A stretch of 64,000 nt of DNA from the NCBI RefSeq assembly GCF_023507705.1, contig NZ_JALBGD010000001.1, positions 248,001 through 312,000 on the forward strand, read 5' to 3'. The notes under the pieces are model-generated. The model was not told the DNA's origin and ran no database searches. It saw only the letters and a list, made by a program, of their open reading frames with translations. Positions within the stretch are counted from its first letter, which is position 1; the number at the start of each line of letters is the position of its first letter. This document shows, piece by piece, positions 1-9,577 of this stretch. A program made the translations under genes and the position numbers. The stretch is from Stappia sp. WLB 29. Lineage in GTDB: Bacteria > Pseudomonadota > Alphaproteobacteria > Rhizobiales > Stappiaceae.

Positions 1-425
1 CCGACAGCCCGGCACCGCTGCAGGTTGCCGAGGAGCGTGGCGCGGTCGGCTTCGGCCAGGCATCCGACATGATCGCCTTCGCGCCGAAGGCCCAGCTCAC
101 CGCGATCGTCGACGACTGGAGCGCCTATTACATCCGCCGCGTCCAGGCCGTGCTTGACGGCACCTGGAAGAGCGAAGACGTGTGGGGCGGCTTCGACAAG
201 GACATGGTGGTGATGGCTCCGTACACCAACGTTCCGGAGGATGTGGCCAAGGAGGCTGCTGCGATGGCCGAGAAGATCCGCTCGGGCGAGTTCCACCCCT
301 TTACCGGCCCGATCTTCAAGCAGGACGGCAGCGAGGCCGTCGGCGAGGGCATCATCATCGACGATGGCACGCTCCTCGGCATGAACTGGTACGTCAAGGG
401 TATCGACGACAAGCTGCCGAACTGA
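1..425 (+). CDS. BMP-family ABC transporter substrate-binding protein (3' part)
   Basis: The frame is open from the left edge, so the start codon lies outside the window; about 140 C-terminal residues are visible. The sequence GAVGFGQASDM, then a stretch with DDWSAYYIRRVQAVLDGTW and a final G-K-I/L-N-W-type motif (GMNWYVKGID), matches the end of basic membrane lipoprotein (BMP/PnrA-like) periplasmic binding proteins. These deliver nucleosides or related ligands to an ABC importer; the ligand cannot be read here. It is followed by a strong intrinsic terminator, so it ends its transcription unit, and the permease and ATPase genes, if linked, must be upstream. Confidence 0.85.
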   Translation, partial: DSPAPLQVAEERGAVGFGQASDMIAFAPKAQLTAIVDDWSAYYIRRVQAVLDGTWKSEDVWGGFDKDMVVMAPYTNVPEDVAKEAAAMAEKIRSGEFHPFTGPIFKQDGSEAVGEGIIIDDGTLLGMNWYVKGIDDKLPN

Positions 426-461
426 GAAGCGGCACAGTCCCGCCACAGGTGGGATGCAACG

Positions 462-491
462 GGCCGGGGGAGCAATCTCCCGGCCTTTTTT
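462..491 (+). terminator. Rho-independent terminator after BMP protein gene
   Basis: A 10-bp stem GGCCGGGGGA / TCTCCCGGCC (one G-U pair) with a GCAA loop is followed by six T. It lies 36 bases after the stop codon of the substrate-binding protein and before the HIT gene. Confidence 0.9.
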
Positions 492-602
492 CGTCCGCAA
501 GCTCGCTTGCGAGGGCTTGAGATTTTCACTGCTGCGGCCACAATCGCTCGGGCCCGGTGGCGCTGCCTGGCGAGGCCTCGGGCAGCAAGGGACGGGCCAA
601 GG

Positions 603-1067
603 ATGACAAGTGAACCTGATTGCCTGTTCTGCAAGTTCGCGCGCGGCGACATCCGCCCGCATGTCGTCCACGAGGACGACCGGCTGTTGGCGTTTCTCGA
701 CATCGGCCCGATCCGCCGCGGCCATGTCCAGATTATCCCACGCGCCCACCATGCCTATTTCGAGTTGCTGCCGGCGGATCTTGCCACCGACATATTCGCG
801 CTCGGCCAGAAGATCGCCCGTGCGCAGAAGCGGCTGTACAATGTCCCGCGCGTCGCCTTCCTGTTTTCCGGCGGTGATATCGCCCATGCCCATGCGCATC
901 TGGTGCCGATGGTGGAGGGGACCGACATCACCTCGCGCCGCTACATCCGCGAGGAGACCCTGAGTTTCGTTGCAATTCCGAGCCCGCCGCATGCGGAGCT
1001 TGCCGAGGTCGCACTGGAACTGCGCGAGGGCCTGCAACAGGACCTTGCACAGGGCAGGGAGGCCTGA
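603..1067 (+). CDS. HIT family protein (histidine triad nucleotide hydrolase/transferase)
   Basis: 154 residues. The N-terminal DCLFCKF pair of cysteines and the histidine triad HAHAHL near residues 98-103 identify a HINT/Fhit-type HIT protein, a family that cleaves nucleoside phosphoramidates or dinucleoside polyphosphates using the central histidines. The frame is open upstream, but ATG 603 is chosen because it places the CLFC motif at the usual position and follows an AAGG. Single gene between a terminator and the XRE regulator. The natural substrate is not deducible. Confidence 0.85.
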   Translation: MTSEPDCLFCKFARGDIRPHVVHEDDRLLAFLDIGPIRRGHVQIIPRAHHAYFELLPADLATDIFALGQKIARAQKRLYNVPRVAFLFSGGDIAHAHAHLVPMVEGTDITSRRYIREETLSFVAIPSPPHAELAEVALELREGLQQDLAQGREA

Positions 1068-1109
1068 CCCAGCCAATCTGGGCATCTAGGAATACGGTCT
1101 TGCAGTTTC

Positions 1110-1138
1110 CCATATGTGAGAATATATCTCGTATATGG
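1110..1138. promoter_or_regulatory. 29-bp palindrome overlapping the start of the XRE-cupin gene
   Basis: Left arm CCATATGTGAGA (1110-1121) and right arm TCTCGTATATGG (1127-1138) are inverted repeats matching at 10 of 12 positions around an ATATA centre. The right arm contains the ATG of the downstream regulator. The position suggests an autoregulatory operator for the HTH protein encoded immediately after it. This is inferred from symmetry only. Confidence 0.5.
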
Positions 1139-1692
1139 ATGAAAACGCCCGACGGAACACGGCGCTGGCCGATCACCTCCGCTCGCTGAGGACGGATCGC
1201 GAGCTTACTTTGCAGGAGCTTGCGCAGACCAGCGGGGTCAGCCGGGCAACGCTCTCGCGCATCGAGAACGGGGAGGTCAGCCCGACTGCCGAAACGCTGG
1301 GGCGCCTGGCATCTGCCTTTGGCCTGCCGCTGTCCCAGCTTCTGGCCCCGCTGGAGCCGGAGTTTCCGCCGCTGCTTCGCCGCGCGGAGCAGGGCTCCTG
1401 GACGGATCCCGGCGGCGGCTTCACCCGCCGGTCGGTGTCGCCGCCAGCCAGCGGCTTGAAGTTGGAGATGATCGAATGCGAGATCGGGCCGAACCAGCGC
1501 ATTTCCTACGAACGGCCGGCAGTCCCGGCGCATGAGCATCACCTTGTCCTGTTGGCGGGCGCACTGACGCTCACCGTCGACGGGGAGCGGTACGAGCTGC
1601 GGCCGGGCGACTGCCTCCGCTACCGTCTGTTCGGGGCCTCGACCTTCGAGACCGGCGACGAGCCGGCGCGCTATCTCATCGCACTGGCCTGA
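1135..1692 (+). CDS. XRE-family transcriptional regulator with C-terminal cupin domain
   Basis: 185 residues. Residues about 13-67 form a Cro/C1-type helix-turn-helix (LTLQELAQTSGVSRATLSRIENG). Residues about 105-185 form a small cupin barrel (EHHLVLLAGALTLTVDGE, then ELRPGDCLRYR). This architecture is common in regulators where the cupin binds a small ligand; the ligand is unknown. ATG 1135 has no good Shine-Dalgarno sequence and sits inside a palindrome, which suggests tight self-repression. The GNAT gene starts 10 bases after the stop, so the two are probably co-transcribed and the regulator may control the acetyltransferase. Confidence 0.85.
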   Translation: MDENARRNTALADHLRSLRTDRELTLQELAQTSGVSRATLSRIENGEVSPTAETLGRLASAFGLPLSQLLAPLEPEFPPLLRRAEQGSWTDPGGGFTRRSVSPPASGLKLEMIECEIGPNQRISYERPAVPAHEHHLVLLAGALTLTVDGERYELRPGDCLRYRLFGASTFETGDEPARYLIALA

Positions 1693-1702
1693 GGGCAACC
1701 GC

Positions 1703-2245
1703 ATGGAACCGCATATTCAGGAGCTCGACAGCATCGCCATCGAGGCGAACGTTGCCGCGCTTTCGCGCATCCTCGTCGACAGCGTCGCCGATGGGGCCGC
1801 CATCGGCTTCATGGCACCCGTATCCGCTCAGCAGGCGAAGAGGTTCTGGCTGGAGGATGTCCGGCAGGCTGTCGAGGCCGGGCAGCGCCTGGCGTTCGGC
1901 GCAAGGCATGACGACGAACTCCTCGGCACCGTGCAGCTTCTCACCGCGATGCCGCCCAATCAGCCGCATCGCTGCGAGATCGCCAAGATGATCGTCCATC
2001 CGCACGCACGACGCCTCGGCATCGGCCGCGCACTGATGAGCCATGCCTTGGAGCGCGCCCGCGAACTCGGCAAGACGCTGGTCACGCTCGATACCCGCAC
2101 CGGCGACGTCGCCGAACCGCTATACGCGTCCGTCGGGTTCGAGGTGGCCGGCATCATTCCGGATTTCGCTTTCGACCCGGACGGGCGGGCGAAGCACGCC
2201 ACGACCTACATGTACCGCCGGATCGGGGCTGCAGCAGCGACCTGA
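1703..2245 (+). CDS. GNAT family N-acetyltransferase
   Basis: 180 residues. The acetyl-CoA-binding motif A is seen as KMIVHPHARRLGIGRALM (R/Q-x-x-G-x-G/A), followed by LVTLDTRTGDVAEPLYASVGF, the typical C-terminal half of the GNAT fold. It would transfer an acetyl group from acetyl-CoA to an amine of an unknown substrate. It lies directly behind the XRE-cupin regulator, an arrangement common for small detoxification or modification enzymes. Confidence 0.85.
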   Translation: MEPHIQELDSIAIEANVAALSRILVDSVADGAAIGFMAPVSAQQAKRFWLEDVRQAVEAGQRLAFGARHDDELLGTVQLLTAMPPNQPHRCEIAKMIVHPHARRLGIGRALMSHALERARELGKTLVTLDTRTGDVAEPLYASVGFEVAGIIPDFAFDPDGRAKHATTYMYRRIGAAAAT

Positions 2246-2612
2246 GCCTTGCACGCGTCGACGATGCCGTTCGGGCGTTCCGCGAAGCGCTGCGTCGGGA
2301 GAGTGATGTAGCCCGGGAACCATCGAACATCGGAAGCTGGAAGGGAGCAGCCGGACCGAGGCGGCGTCCTTCGACTGGAACCGACCTTCGGGACCCGCTC
2401 CCGCCACCACATCGCTAATTCGCATAAGATATATTATGGAACTTTTATTCGTAGCTGGAATGCGACCTGGATCTCGCGTCTTCTGCCGATCCCGCTCAGT
2501 GTCACCCGAATGCCGACGGCGGGAGCAAAATCGATAGAATCGTCACCATGTTCGCGCCGACGGCGAGACATCGGCCACCGCTTGTAGTTATGTACAATTG
2601 AAATGATCAGTC
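2246..2612. other. Intergenic region before the diguanylate cyclase
   Basis: No convincing gene is seen. The right half is relatively AT-rich and presumably carries the promoter for the following gene. An inverted repeat TTGTA-N6-TACAA lies at 2582-2597, 16 bases before the first possible start codon, and could be an operator. No terminator was recognised. Confidence 0.4.
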
Positions 2613-4592
2613 TTGCGGGGGTCTGATGCGTTGCCGTTGAACAAACAGGTCGTATCGAGACGCGCCGGCATCAACACGCATCTCGTCATGCTGGTGCTGG
2701 TCTGTCTTCTGCCCATTCTCGTGATCTCCGGATATGCGGCCTGGCGCACGGGAGCGGCCTATCGGGACACTGCGACCGCCCGCCTGAGCGAAACGGCATT
2801 GACCATCCGCAATGCCATCGAGGCCGAGATAGAAAGTCGGTTCACGGTCCTCAGGGCGTTTGCGACATTTTGGTCGCCGGATACATCTATCAATCAGCTG
2901 TTGCTGCAAGGCAGCCGCTACGAAGGCATCGGCCTGGAAGGAATGGTCCAGGTCATCGAGTTTGTAGACGGCCAGCCGAATGCCCAACTCGGCGAACAGG
3001 TGCTCACCATCGCTCGCCAGTCCTTCGAGCGCAACGCGCCGCTGGTTTCCAATCTCGCCCTTGGCGTGGGACCGCAGGAGCATCGCATTCATCTGGCGCT
3101 TCCGGTGTCGAACGCCGGCAAGCCACCGATTCGCGTCTTCGTCCTTTCCCTGTCTCCCTTGCAATTGATCCGCACCCTGCAACCGGACGGGGAACGCACC
3201 ACCGGCATTCTTATCGCCGTCACGGACGGAAACGGACATATCCTCGCGCGCTCACGGGACGCGGAGAACTCGGTCGGGGTGAAGGCGCCCGACTGGGACA
3301 GGTTGCGATCCGATGCCCTCGGCAGCGGTTTGTTCGAGGCCAAAACGACCGAAGGGCTCGACACTGTGATGGCGTATCAGCAGATCGAGATGACGCCGGG
3401 CTGGACAGCGGTCGTCGCCGAGCCGCTCGAGGTGTTCAATGCCCGCTGGCAAACACCGCTGATAGGCCTGCTTCTCGGGTCGGCGCTGGCGACTGCCCTT
3501 GCCACCGTCCTGGCGATCCATATCGGCCAGTTGATCCGGCGGCCGGTACAGGCTCTGGCCCTGCGCAGCCTAGCCATCGCCAGCGGCGACAGTGAGCGCG
3601 CTCGCACGCACGAGGCGATTCCGCCGTCCAGGATCCGCGAGTTCGAGATGCTGCGCCTCAGTTTCGAGGCTGCGGAGGCCGCGCGGCGCGAGCACGAGCG
3701 CCGGCTGCACACAGTCGCGAATGCCGGTGCGCTTGTGTTGTGGCGCTGGTCCACCGATGGCGACCTGCTGTCCGCCGAAGGGTGGGAAAAGCTGACCGGA
3801 AGGTCGGACAGCGAGGCACTGGGAACCTCCTGGATCGATCAGGTGCATCCCGACGACCAGGAACGCGTCGCGCTGGCCATCGGCCGGAAGAAGAGCGGCA
3901 CGCTCGATTATTTCGACATCGAATTCCGCCTGCGAATCGCGGACGGTCGCTGGCTTTGGGTCCGCGACCGCGGCGGCCCGGTCCTCGACGATGAGGGCAA
4001 CGTCATCCAGTGGGCCGGCGTTCTGGAGGACATCGATGCGCGCAAGCAGGACGAAGCCCAGATCGCCTACATGGCGACGCATGATGCGCTGACCGGGCTG
4101 GGCAACCGGGTATTGCTGCGCGACCGCCTGGAGATGGCGGCCACTGCCGCCGGGCGCGGGGTGACGAGCGCCCTCCTCGCGCTCGATCTCGACTTGTTCA
4201 AGCAGGTCAACGACACGCTCGGCCATCCCGCCGGCGACGAAGTCTTGCGTCAGGTGGCCGGACGCCTCTCCTCCTGTGTGCGCGAGGTCGATCTGGTGGC
4301 CCGCATCGGCGGCGACGAGTTCGCCATCCTGCAACACGGCGCGTCACAGCCGGAAGCCGCCACGGCGCTCGCCGATCGGCTGGTCGCTGCCATTTGCGCG
4401 CCTTACCGGGTCGATGGCCAGGACATCGTCATCGGCGTCAGCGTCGGCGTGGCGCTGATCACCGGCGGTGATATCGCCGCGGACGATCACATGCGGCGGG
4501 CGGACAAGGCGCTTTACCTCGCCAAGTCGCAAGGCCGCGGCCGCATCTCCGTGTTCGGCGGAGCTCCAGTCGCGGTTCCACAGGAAGGCTAG
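2613..4592 (+). CDS. Membrane diguanylate cyclase with PAS domain
   Basis: Up to 659 residues. Order: TM1 about 22-43, a periplasmic sensor of about 240 residues, TM2 about 282-304, a short linker, a PAS fold with PAC-like end (about 365-478) and a GGDEF domain (about 485-650). The catalytic motif GGDEF at 566-570 is intact, and RxxD five residues before it (REVD) marks a product-inhibition I-site. It should make c-di-GMP in the cytoplasm in response to a periplasmic signal. Only TTG codons are available as starts (2613, 2631, 2637); GGGGG at 2616-2620 would fit TTG 2631. Transcribed alone. Confidence 0.88.
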   Translation: MRGSDALPLNKQVVSRRAGINTHLVMLVLVCLLPILVISGYAAWRTGAAYRDTATARLSETALTIRNAIEAEIESRFTVLRAFATFWSPDTSINQLLLQGSRYEGIGLEGMVQVIEFVDGQPNAQLGEQVLTIARQSFERNAPLVSNLALGVGPQEHRIHLALPVSNAGKPPIRVFVLSLSPLQLIRTLQPDGERTTGILIAVTDGNGHILARSRDAENSVGVKAPDWDRLRSDALGSGLFEAKTTEGLDTVMAYQQIEMTPGWTAVVAEPLEVFNARWQTPLIGLLLGSALATALATVLAIHIGQLIRRPVQALALRSLAIASGDSERARTHEAIPPSRIREFEMLRLSFEAAEAARREHERRLHTVANAGALVLWRWSTDGDLLSAEGWEKLTGRSDSEALGTSWIDQVHPDDQERVALAIGRKKSGTLDYFDIEFRLRIADGRWLWVRDRGGPVLDDEGNVIQWAGVLEDIDARKQDEAQIAYMATHDALTGLGNRVLLRDRLEMAATAAGRGVTSALLALDLDLFKQVNDTLGHPAGDEVLRQVAGRLSSCVREVDLVARIGGDEFAILQHGASQPEAATALADRLVAAICAPYRVDGQDIVIGVSVGVALITGGDIAADDHMRRADKALYLAKSQGRGRISVFGGAPVAVPQEG

Positions 4593-4847
4593 GGTCAGGA
4601 CCCATTACTATAGCCGCATTGGTCCTGCTGAATTGCGCAGGTACGCAAAGCAAGGCCGCAGGAAGACCCAGAGTCTTTCAAACGCTTGCGACAAAGTAGC
4701 TCGTGCCGGTCGGGACGATCCGTAGGATGTCCCATAGACCGGCGGCCTGCCGTGTCGAGGTCCTTGACCGGGCGTGCTTCTGCGGGCTTGCCCTGTACCT
4801 CTGCCGGCCGCTACCCTGACGCGGTTTATTCTGCGGAGTTTTCGAGA

Positions 4848-5741
4848 ATGTCGTTGCCGTTCCTGCGCCTGATTTCCGCCCTGTCCGTTCTCCTCGCCCC
4901 GTTTCCCGCTGCCGCCGATCTTCAGTCGGTTCTGCAGGAGGAACGGACCAGCCTCGCCGAAACCTGCAGCGACACCATGCAGTTTCTCGACGGCTTTGCG
5001 AGAGAGGTGAATGTCAACGGCGATGCGACGCCGGATATCCTCGTCGACTACGGCCGGTTGTCCTGCAACGGCACGCAAATGATGTTCTGCGGCTCGGCCG
5101 GCTGCACCCAGAAGATCTATCTCGGCCGCGCCGACGGATCGCACGTGATGGCCGGCGAATTCCTCGCCTACGAACTGCGCTTCGACCGTCCGTCCGAAGG
5201 CACGTTCCTCGCCGTCCTGCATGGTGGGTCCTGCGGGCGCGCCGGCGTGGAAACCTGTTTCAAGCGCTACGCGCTGTCCGGCGACACGATCGCCACCCTG
5301 CCGGAAGAGCCGCGTGACCGCTGGTTCTATACCGCGCCCCCCACGCCCTCCGCCATGCTGGCCACCTCGGAAGGCGACAGCCTGCGCCTCGTCTGCGACG
5401 GTAATGCCCTGCGCATCCAGTACGGCCCGACATGGATGTGGAGCGAGGACGGCTCGGTCGACCAGCACGCCCGCGACCTAGCAGGAGCGCAAGGCCGCAT
5501 CGAGATTGAAATCGAGGTCGATCGCGGCCAGCCGACGGCGGTGCCCTTCATGGTCGAGGAAACCGCGCGCGTCCTGCAATCGCCGACCCTGGCGCCGAAC
5601 CAGCCGTTCTTCGCTGCAATGATGCGGGGAAACCGGTTGGACCTGCATCTCGGCGGATCGCTGGAGCATATGCGTGGCTTCACGCTGAAGGGCTCCTCGA
5701 AGGCAATCGGCAGCCTGTTGCAGGCCTGCGGCCAAGGTTGA
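4848..5741 (+). CDS. Exported protein of unknown function
   Basis: 297 residues. A clear Sec signal peptide (MSLPFLRLISALSVLLAPFP, cleavage near AAA-D at about 24) directs it to the periplasm. The mature part begins with a helical stretch and then VNVNGDATPDILVDYG, which resembles the calcium-loop consensus of FG-GAP-type repeats, although only one copy is evident. Several cysteines (CSD, CNG, CGSAGC, CGRAGVETC) suggest disulfides. ATG 4848 is chosen because it starts the signal peptide. I do not recognise the family. It is convergent with recX. Confidence 0.7.
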   Translation: MSLPFLRLISALSVLLAPFPAAADLQSVLQEERTSLAETCSDTMQFLDGFAREVNVNGDATPDILVDYGRLSCNGTQMMFCGSAGCTQKIYLGRADGSHVMAGEFLAYELRFDRPSEGTFLAVLHGGSCGRAGVETCFKRYALSGDTIATLPEEPRDRWFYTAPPTPSAMLATSEGDSLRLVCDGNALRIQYGPTWMWSEDGSVDQHARDLAGAQGRIEIEIEVDRGQPTAVPFMVEETARVLQSPTLAPNQPFFAAMMRGNRLDLHLGGSLEHMRGFTLKGSSKAIGSLLQACGQG

Positions 5742-5744
5742 AGG

Positions 5745-5777
5745 AGGGAGGGGCAAAGGGGGCAGAGCCCCTTCCCT
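5745..5777. terminator. Possible bidirectional terminator hairpin
   Basis: AGGGAGGGGC at 5745-5754 pairs with GCCCCTTCCCT at 5767-5777 (one bulge) between two convergent genes. There is no T-run, so it may act as a processing or Rho-assisted site. Confidence 0.35.
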
Positions 5778-5779
5778 GC

Positions 5780-6310
5780 CTATTCCTCTTCCAACTCGGC
5801 GGCGTCCCGCGCGTCCACCACCTTGCGCGCCACCGACAAGGAGAACCCCTGCCGGCAGAGCGCGGCCATCTCCTTGCGCAGCCGGTCGGGATCCGCCTCG
5901 CCCCGGCGCCAGGGGCCGAAGCGGCGCTTGCGCGCGGCGATGCAGGCCGCCGTGAGGTCGTCGCTTTCCTCTTGCGCCATCAGCTCTTCGGCAAGGTCCT
6001 GCTCGATGCCCTTGGCCGCCAGCACCGCGCCGATCCGCCGGGCCGAGCGGCCCTTGCGCCGTTCCGAAGCAATGCGCGATTCCGCGAAGAGCCGGTCGTT
6101 GACGAGGCCGGATGCGGCGCAGCGCGCAACGACCGCCTGGATCATCGCGTCGAAATCGCCGGAATCGAGTTCGAGTTCGCGGGCCGCGCGCATCACCTTG
6201 CGCTCGAGCACCCGTCTCAGGTTTTCGCGGCTGGAGCCGTAGCGGTCGAGATAGTGGAGCGCCGCCTTCATCAGCCGCTCCTCTGTCGGCGGACGGGCGG
6301 CGCGTGTCAT
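5780..6310 (-). CDS. recX: Regulatory protein RecX
   Basis: 176 residues, basic and helical, with the three-helix repeats of RecX (LHYLDRYGSSRENLRRVL, then LVNDRLFAESRIASERRKG, where the NDxxFA motif is characteristic). RecX binds RecA filaments and modulates recombinase and coprotease activity. The start ATG overlaps the stop of the upstream MBL gene in an ATGA, so it is the last gene of the long minus-strand operon. recA is not in the window. Confidence 0.8.
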   Translation of the reverse strand: MTRAARPPTEERLMKAALHYLDRYGSSRENLRRVLERKVMRAARELELDSGDFDAMIQAVVARCAASGLVNDRLFAESRIASERRKGRSARRIGAVLAAKGIEQDLAEELMAQEESDDLTAACIAARKRRFGPWRRGEADPDRLRKEMAALCRQGFSLSVARKVVDARDAAELEEE

Positions 6311-7131
6311 GCCGGACCGTCGAGGCTTGCCGAAAACCGCAGGCCGTCATAGGCCGGGATCACGCCCTCGGGCAGCTCCGCTTCCAGCGTGCGATAGTCG
6401 AGATCGACATGCATGTTGGTCAGGATCGCCTTGCGCGGTTGCAGGCGGCCGATCCACTCCAGCGCTTCCGACAGGGAGAAATGCGAGGGGTGCGGCGTGC
6501 GCCGCAGCGCGTCGATCACCCAGGTGTCCAGCCCCTCGAAGCCCGGTCGGGCGGCCTCCGGAATGTCTTTCACATCAGGCAGATACGCGACATTTCCGAA
6601 GCGGAACCCGAGTGCTGCGATGTCGCCGTGCTCGACCTCCAGCGGCAGGAACGGGATCGGCCCGCCCGCCCCTTCGATCAGGCCCGGTTCTCCGGCAGTG
6701 ATGCGCATATCGCGCAGGATCGGCGGGTAGCTCGACCCTTTCGGCGTGGCGAAGCCGTAATAGAACAGCTCGTGCGCCCGGCGCGAGGTAATGGCGTCCA
6801 TGTGGACCGGGATCAGCTTGCGATGGGTGATCGCCAGCGGCCGCAGGTCGTCGATGCCGTGCAGGTGGTCGGCATGCGAGTGAGTCAGAAGCACCGCATC
6901 CAGATCGGTGACGCGGGCATCCAGCAGTTGCTGGCGCAGGTCCGGTCCAGCATCCACCAGCACGCGCGTGGTGCCGTTCGGCCCCTTGCGTTCCACCAGC
7001 AGCGCGCAGCGCATGCGTCGGTTGCGCGGCTCGTTCGGGTCGCAGTCGCCCCAGATATTGCCGACGCGCGGCACGCCGGCCGATGAACCGCATCCGAGAA
7101 TGGTGAAGTCGAGCCGGGCGCCGTCCGACAT
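6307..7131 (-). CDS. MBL-fold metallohydrolase, PhnP-like
   Basis: 274 residues. The metal-binding motif HSHADH (HxHxDH), an N-terminal ILGCGSSAGVPR loop and a later EHG/NMHVDLDY histidine set are as in the PhnP / phosphoribosyl cyclic phosphodiesterase branch of beta-lactamase-fold hydrolases. It probably cleaves a cyclic or linear phosphodiester; the substrate is not deducible because no phn genes are nearby. It begins 5 bases after tatD and overlaps recX. In many Rhizobiales this gene follows metG-tatD, so its position is conserved. Confidence 0.82.
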   Translation of the reverse strand: MSDGARLDFTILGCGSSAGVPRVGNIWGDCDPNEPRNRRMRCALLVERKGPNGTTRVLVDAGPDLRQQLLDARVTDLDAVLLTHSHADHLHGIDDLRPLAITHRKLIPVHMDAITSRRAHELFYYGFATPKGSSYPPILRDMRITAGEPGLIEGAGGPIPFLPLEVEHGDIAALGFRFGNVAYLPDVKDIPEAARPGFEGLDTWVIDALRRTPHPSHFSLSEALEWIGRLQPRKAILTNMHVDLDYRTLEAELPEGVIPAYDGLRFSASLDGPA

Positions 7132-7136
7132 CGGTC

Positions 7137-7937
7137 TCAGCTTTCCTGATGCAGGTGTCTCGGCACCCGCGAGAACAGACGGAAGAAGTTGTCCGTGGTC
7201 TGGCGGGCCATCTCGGCCTCGCTCACGCCGCGCGTCTCCGCCAGCACCTTGTTGGTATGCGCCACATAGGCCGGCTCGTTGCGCTTGCCGCGCCAGGGTT
7301 GGGGCGCAAGATAGGGCGCGTCCGTCTCCACCAGCAACCGGTCGGCCGGAAGCTCGGCCGCGATGGCCCGCAGCTCGTCGGAGCGCTTGAAGGTGAGGAT
7401 GCCGGAGAACGACACGTAGAGCCCCAGCTCGACGCCGGTCAGCGCCAGGTCGCGGCCGGAGGAGAAGCAGTGCAGCAGGGCCGGAAAGGCCCCCTTCTCC
7501 GTCTCGTCCCGCAGGATCGCGGCCATATCGTCGTCCGCATCGCGCGAATGGATGACCAGCGGCAACCCGGTCTGGCGCGCGGCAGCGATATGCCGGCGCA
7601 GACCCGCGGCCTGCGCGTCGCGCGGTGCCTTGTCGTAGAAGTAGTCGAGCCCCGCCTCGCCGATGGCCACCACCTTCTCGTGGGCCGACAGGCGTACCAA
7701 CTGGTCCGCCGTCACGGCCATCTCGGCCTCCTCCCCCGCATTGTGGGGATGGGTGCCGACCGAGCAGAACACGTTGTCGTAGCGCTCCGCGAGCGCGCGG
7801 ATCGTGTCGAACCGGGCGACCCGCGTGGAGATCGTCACCATCACGCCCACCCCGGCCTCGCCGGCACGGGCGATGATCTCATCGCGCTCGGCGTCGAAGT
7901 CCGGAAAGTCCAGATGGCAGTGGCTGTCGACCAGCAT
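7137..7937 (-). CDS. tatD: TatD family metal-dependent hydrolase
   Basis: 266 residues. The start [15 protein letters not shown] carries the first metal ligands (HxH), with EAGLDYFYD, VIHSRDA and LVETDAPYLAP supplying the remaining TatD/YcfH residues of the TIM-barrel active site. The family has 3'-5' DNase activity and a role in DNA repair or turnover. The frame is open far upstream, but the true ATG at 7937 shares its A with the TGA of metG (TGATG), indicating translational coupling. Confidence 0.9.
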   Translation of the reverse strand: MLVDSHCHLDFPDFDAERDEIIARAGEAGVGVMVTISTRVARFDTIRALAERYDNVFCSVGTHPHNAGEEAEMAVTADQLVRLSAHEKVVAIGEAGLDYFYDKAPRDAQAAGLRRHIAAARQTGLPLVIHSRDADDDMAAILRDETEKGAFPALLHCFSSGRDLALTGVELGLYVSFSGILTFKRSDELRAIAAELPADRLLVETDAPYLAPQPWRGKRNEPAYVAHTNKVLAETRGVSEAEMARQTTDNFFRLFSRVPRHLHQES

Positions 7938-9502
7938 CACGCCGCCCCGCCGGCCGGCGCCTCGGCCTCGACATAGCGCGGGAAGACGCCCTCGGGCTTG
8001 GGCAGCTCGACACCTGCGGCAAGCCGCCCGCCCGCTCCCAGCCGGTCGAAGCCGCGCGCATCCGCCGGGATCGCCAGCAGGTCGAGCAGCTTGCCCGCGC
8101 TGGTCGGAATGACCGGCTGCGCCAGGATCGCCACCTGACGGATCACTTCGGCGGTGACATAGAGCACCGTCGCCATGCGCTCCGGATCGGTCTTCTTCAG
8201 CGCCCAAGGCTCCTGCGCGGCGAAATAGCGGTTGGCCTCGGCAACGCAGGCCCATACCACCGACAGCGCCTGGTGGATCGCCTGGCGCGACATGGCCTCG
8301 CGTGCGGCCTTCAGCATCGCGTCGGCCTGGCCGAGAATGGCCTCGTCCTCGGCCGTGAAGGCGCCCGGCTGCGGCAGGCGCGCCTCGCAGTTCTTACCGA
8401 TCATCGACAGCGAGCGCTGCGCCAGGTTGCCGAGATCGTTGGCGAGGTCGGCATTGATGCGGTTGACGATGGCCTCATGGCTGTAGTTGCCGTCCTGACC
8501 GAACGGCACTTCGCGCAGGAAGAAGTAGCGCACCTGGTCGAGGCCGTAATGGTCGATCAGCGCGAAGGGGTCGATCACGTTGCCGACCGACTTCGACATC
8601 TTCTCGCCCTTGTTGAACAGGAAGCCGTGGGCGAAAACCCGCTTCGGGAGCTCGATCCCCGCCGACATCAGGAAGGCCGGCCAGTAGACCGCGTGGAAGC
8701 GCACGATATCCTTGCCTATGACGTGCAGGTCCGCCGGCCAGTAGCGCCACCGCGGGTTGTTCTCGTCCGGAAACCCGGCGCCGGTGATGTAGTTGGTGAG
8801 CGCGTCGACCCACACATACATCACGTGCCGCTCGTCGTCCGGCACGCGCACGCCCCAGTCGAAGGTGGTGCGCGAAATCGACAGGTCCTTCAGGCCGCGG
8901 CTGACGAAGCTCACCACCTCGTTGCGGCGCTCGTCCGGACCGATGAAGTCCGGATTGGCCTCGTAATGGGCGAGCAGGCGGTCCTGATAGGCCGACAGGC
9001 GAAAGAAGTAGCTCTCTTCCTCCACCCACTCGACCGGCGTTCCCTGCGGGCCGTAGCGCACGCCGTCGGCGCGCAGCTCCGTCTCGCTTTCCTGGTAGTA
9101 GGCCTCGTCGCGCACCGAGTACCAGCCGGAATAACTGTCCTTGTAGATGTCGCCGTTTGCCGCCATGCGGCGCCAGATCTCCCGGCTCGCCTCGTGGTGG
9201 CGCGGCTCGGTGGTGCGGATGAAATCGTCGTTGGAACAGCCGAGCGCCGCCGCCATGTCGCGGAAACGGGTGGCGTTGCGCTCCGCCAGGTCCTCGACCG
9301 GGACGCCTTCCGCACGGGCGGTCTGCAGCATCTTCTGGCCGTGCTCGTCGGTGCCTGTGAGGAAGAACACGTCGCGGCCGTCGAGGCGCTGGAAGCGCGC
9401 GATGGCATCCGTCGCCATGCTCTCGTAGGCGTGGCCGATATGCGGCGCACCGTTGGGATACGAGATGGCAGTGGTGACGAAGAAGGGCGATCGATCGGTC
9501 AT
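7937..9502 (-). CDS. metG: Methionyl-tRNA synthetase
   Basis: 521 residues, class I aminoacyl-tRNA synthetase. The HIGH-type motif appears as [13 protein letters not shown] and the KMSKS loop is intact ([14 protein letters not shown]). The length and lack of a C-terminal tRNA-binding OB-fold match the short MetG form of alphaproteobacteria. It charges tRNA-Met in the cytoplasm. It is followed by tatD with a one-base overlap and preceded by holB with a 75-base gap. Confidence 0.95.
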   Translation of the reverse strand: MTDRSPFFVTTAISYPNGAPHIGHAYESMATDAIARFQRLDGRDVFFLTGTDEHGQKMLQTARAEGVPVEDLAERNATRFRDMAAALGCSNDDFIRTTEPRHHEASREIWRRMAANGDIYKDSYSGWYSVRDEAYYQESETELRADGVRYGPQGTPVEWVEEESYFFRLSAYQDRLLAHYEANPDFIGPDERRNEVVSFVSRGLKDLSISRTTFDWGVRVPDDERHVMYVWVDALTNYITGAGFPDENNPRWRYWPADLHVIGKDIVRFHAVYWPAFLMSAGIELPKRVFAHGFLFNKGEKMSKSVGNVIDPFALIDHYGLDQVRYFFLREVPFGQDGNYSHEAIVNRINADLANDLGNLAQRSLSMIGKNCEARLPQPGAFTAEDEAILGQADAMLKAAREAMSRQAIHQALSVVWACVAEANRYFAAQEPWALKKTDPERMATVLYVTAEVIRQVAILAQPVIPTSAGKLLDLLAIPADARGFDRLGAGGRLAAGVELPKPEGVFPRYVEAEAPAGGAA

Positions 9503-9577
9503 GGCCTGTCAGAGGATCCGGATTACGGGTGGCGGCCCGGGTGGGCGTTCCAGAAGTCGAGTGCGAGGCGGCGGACG

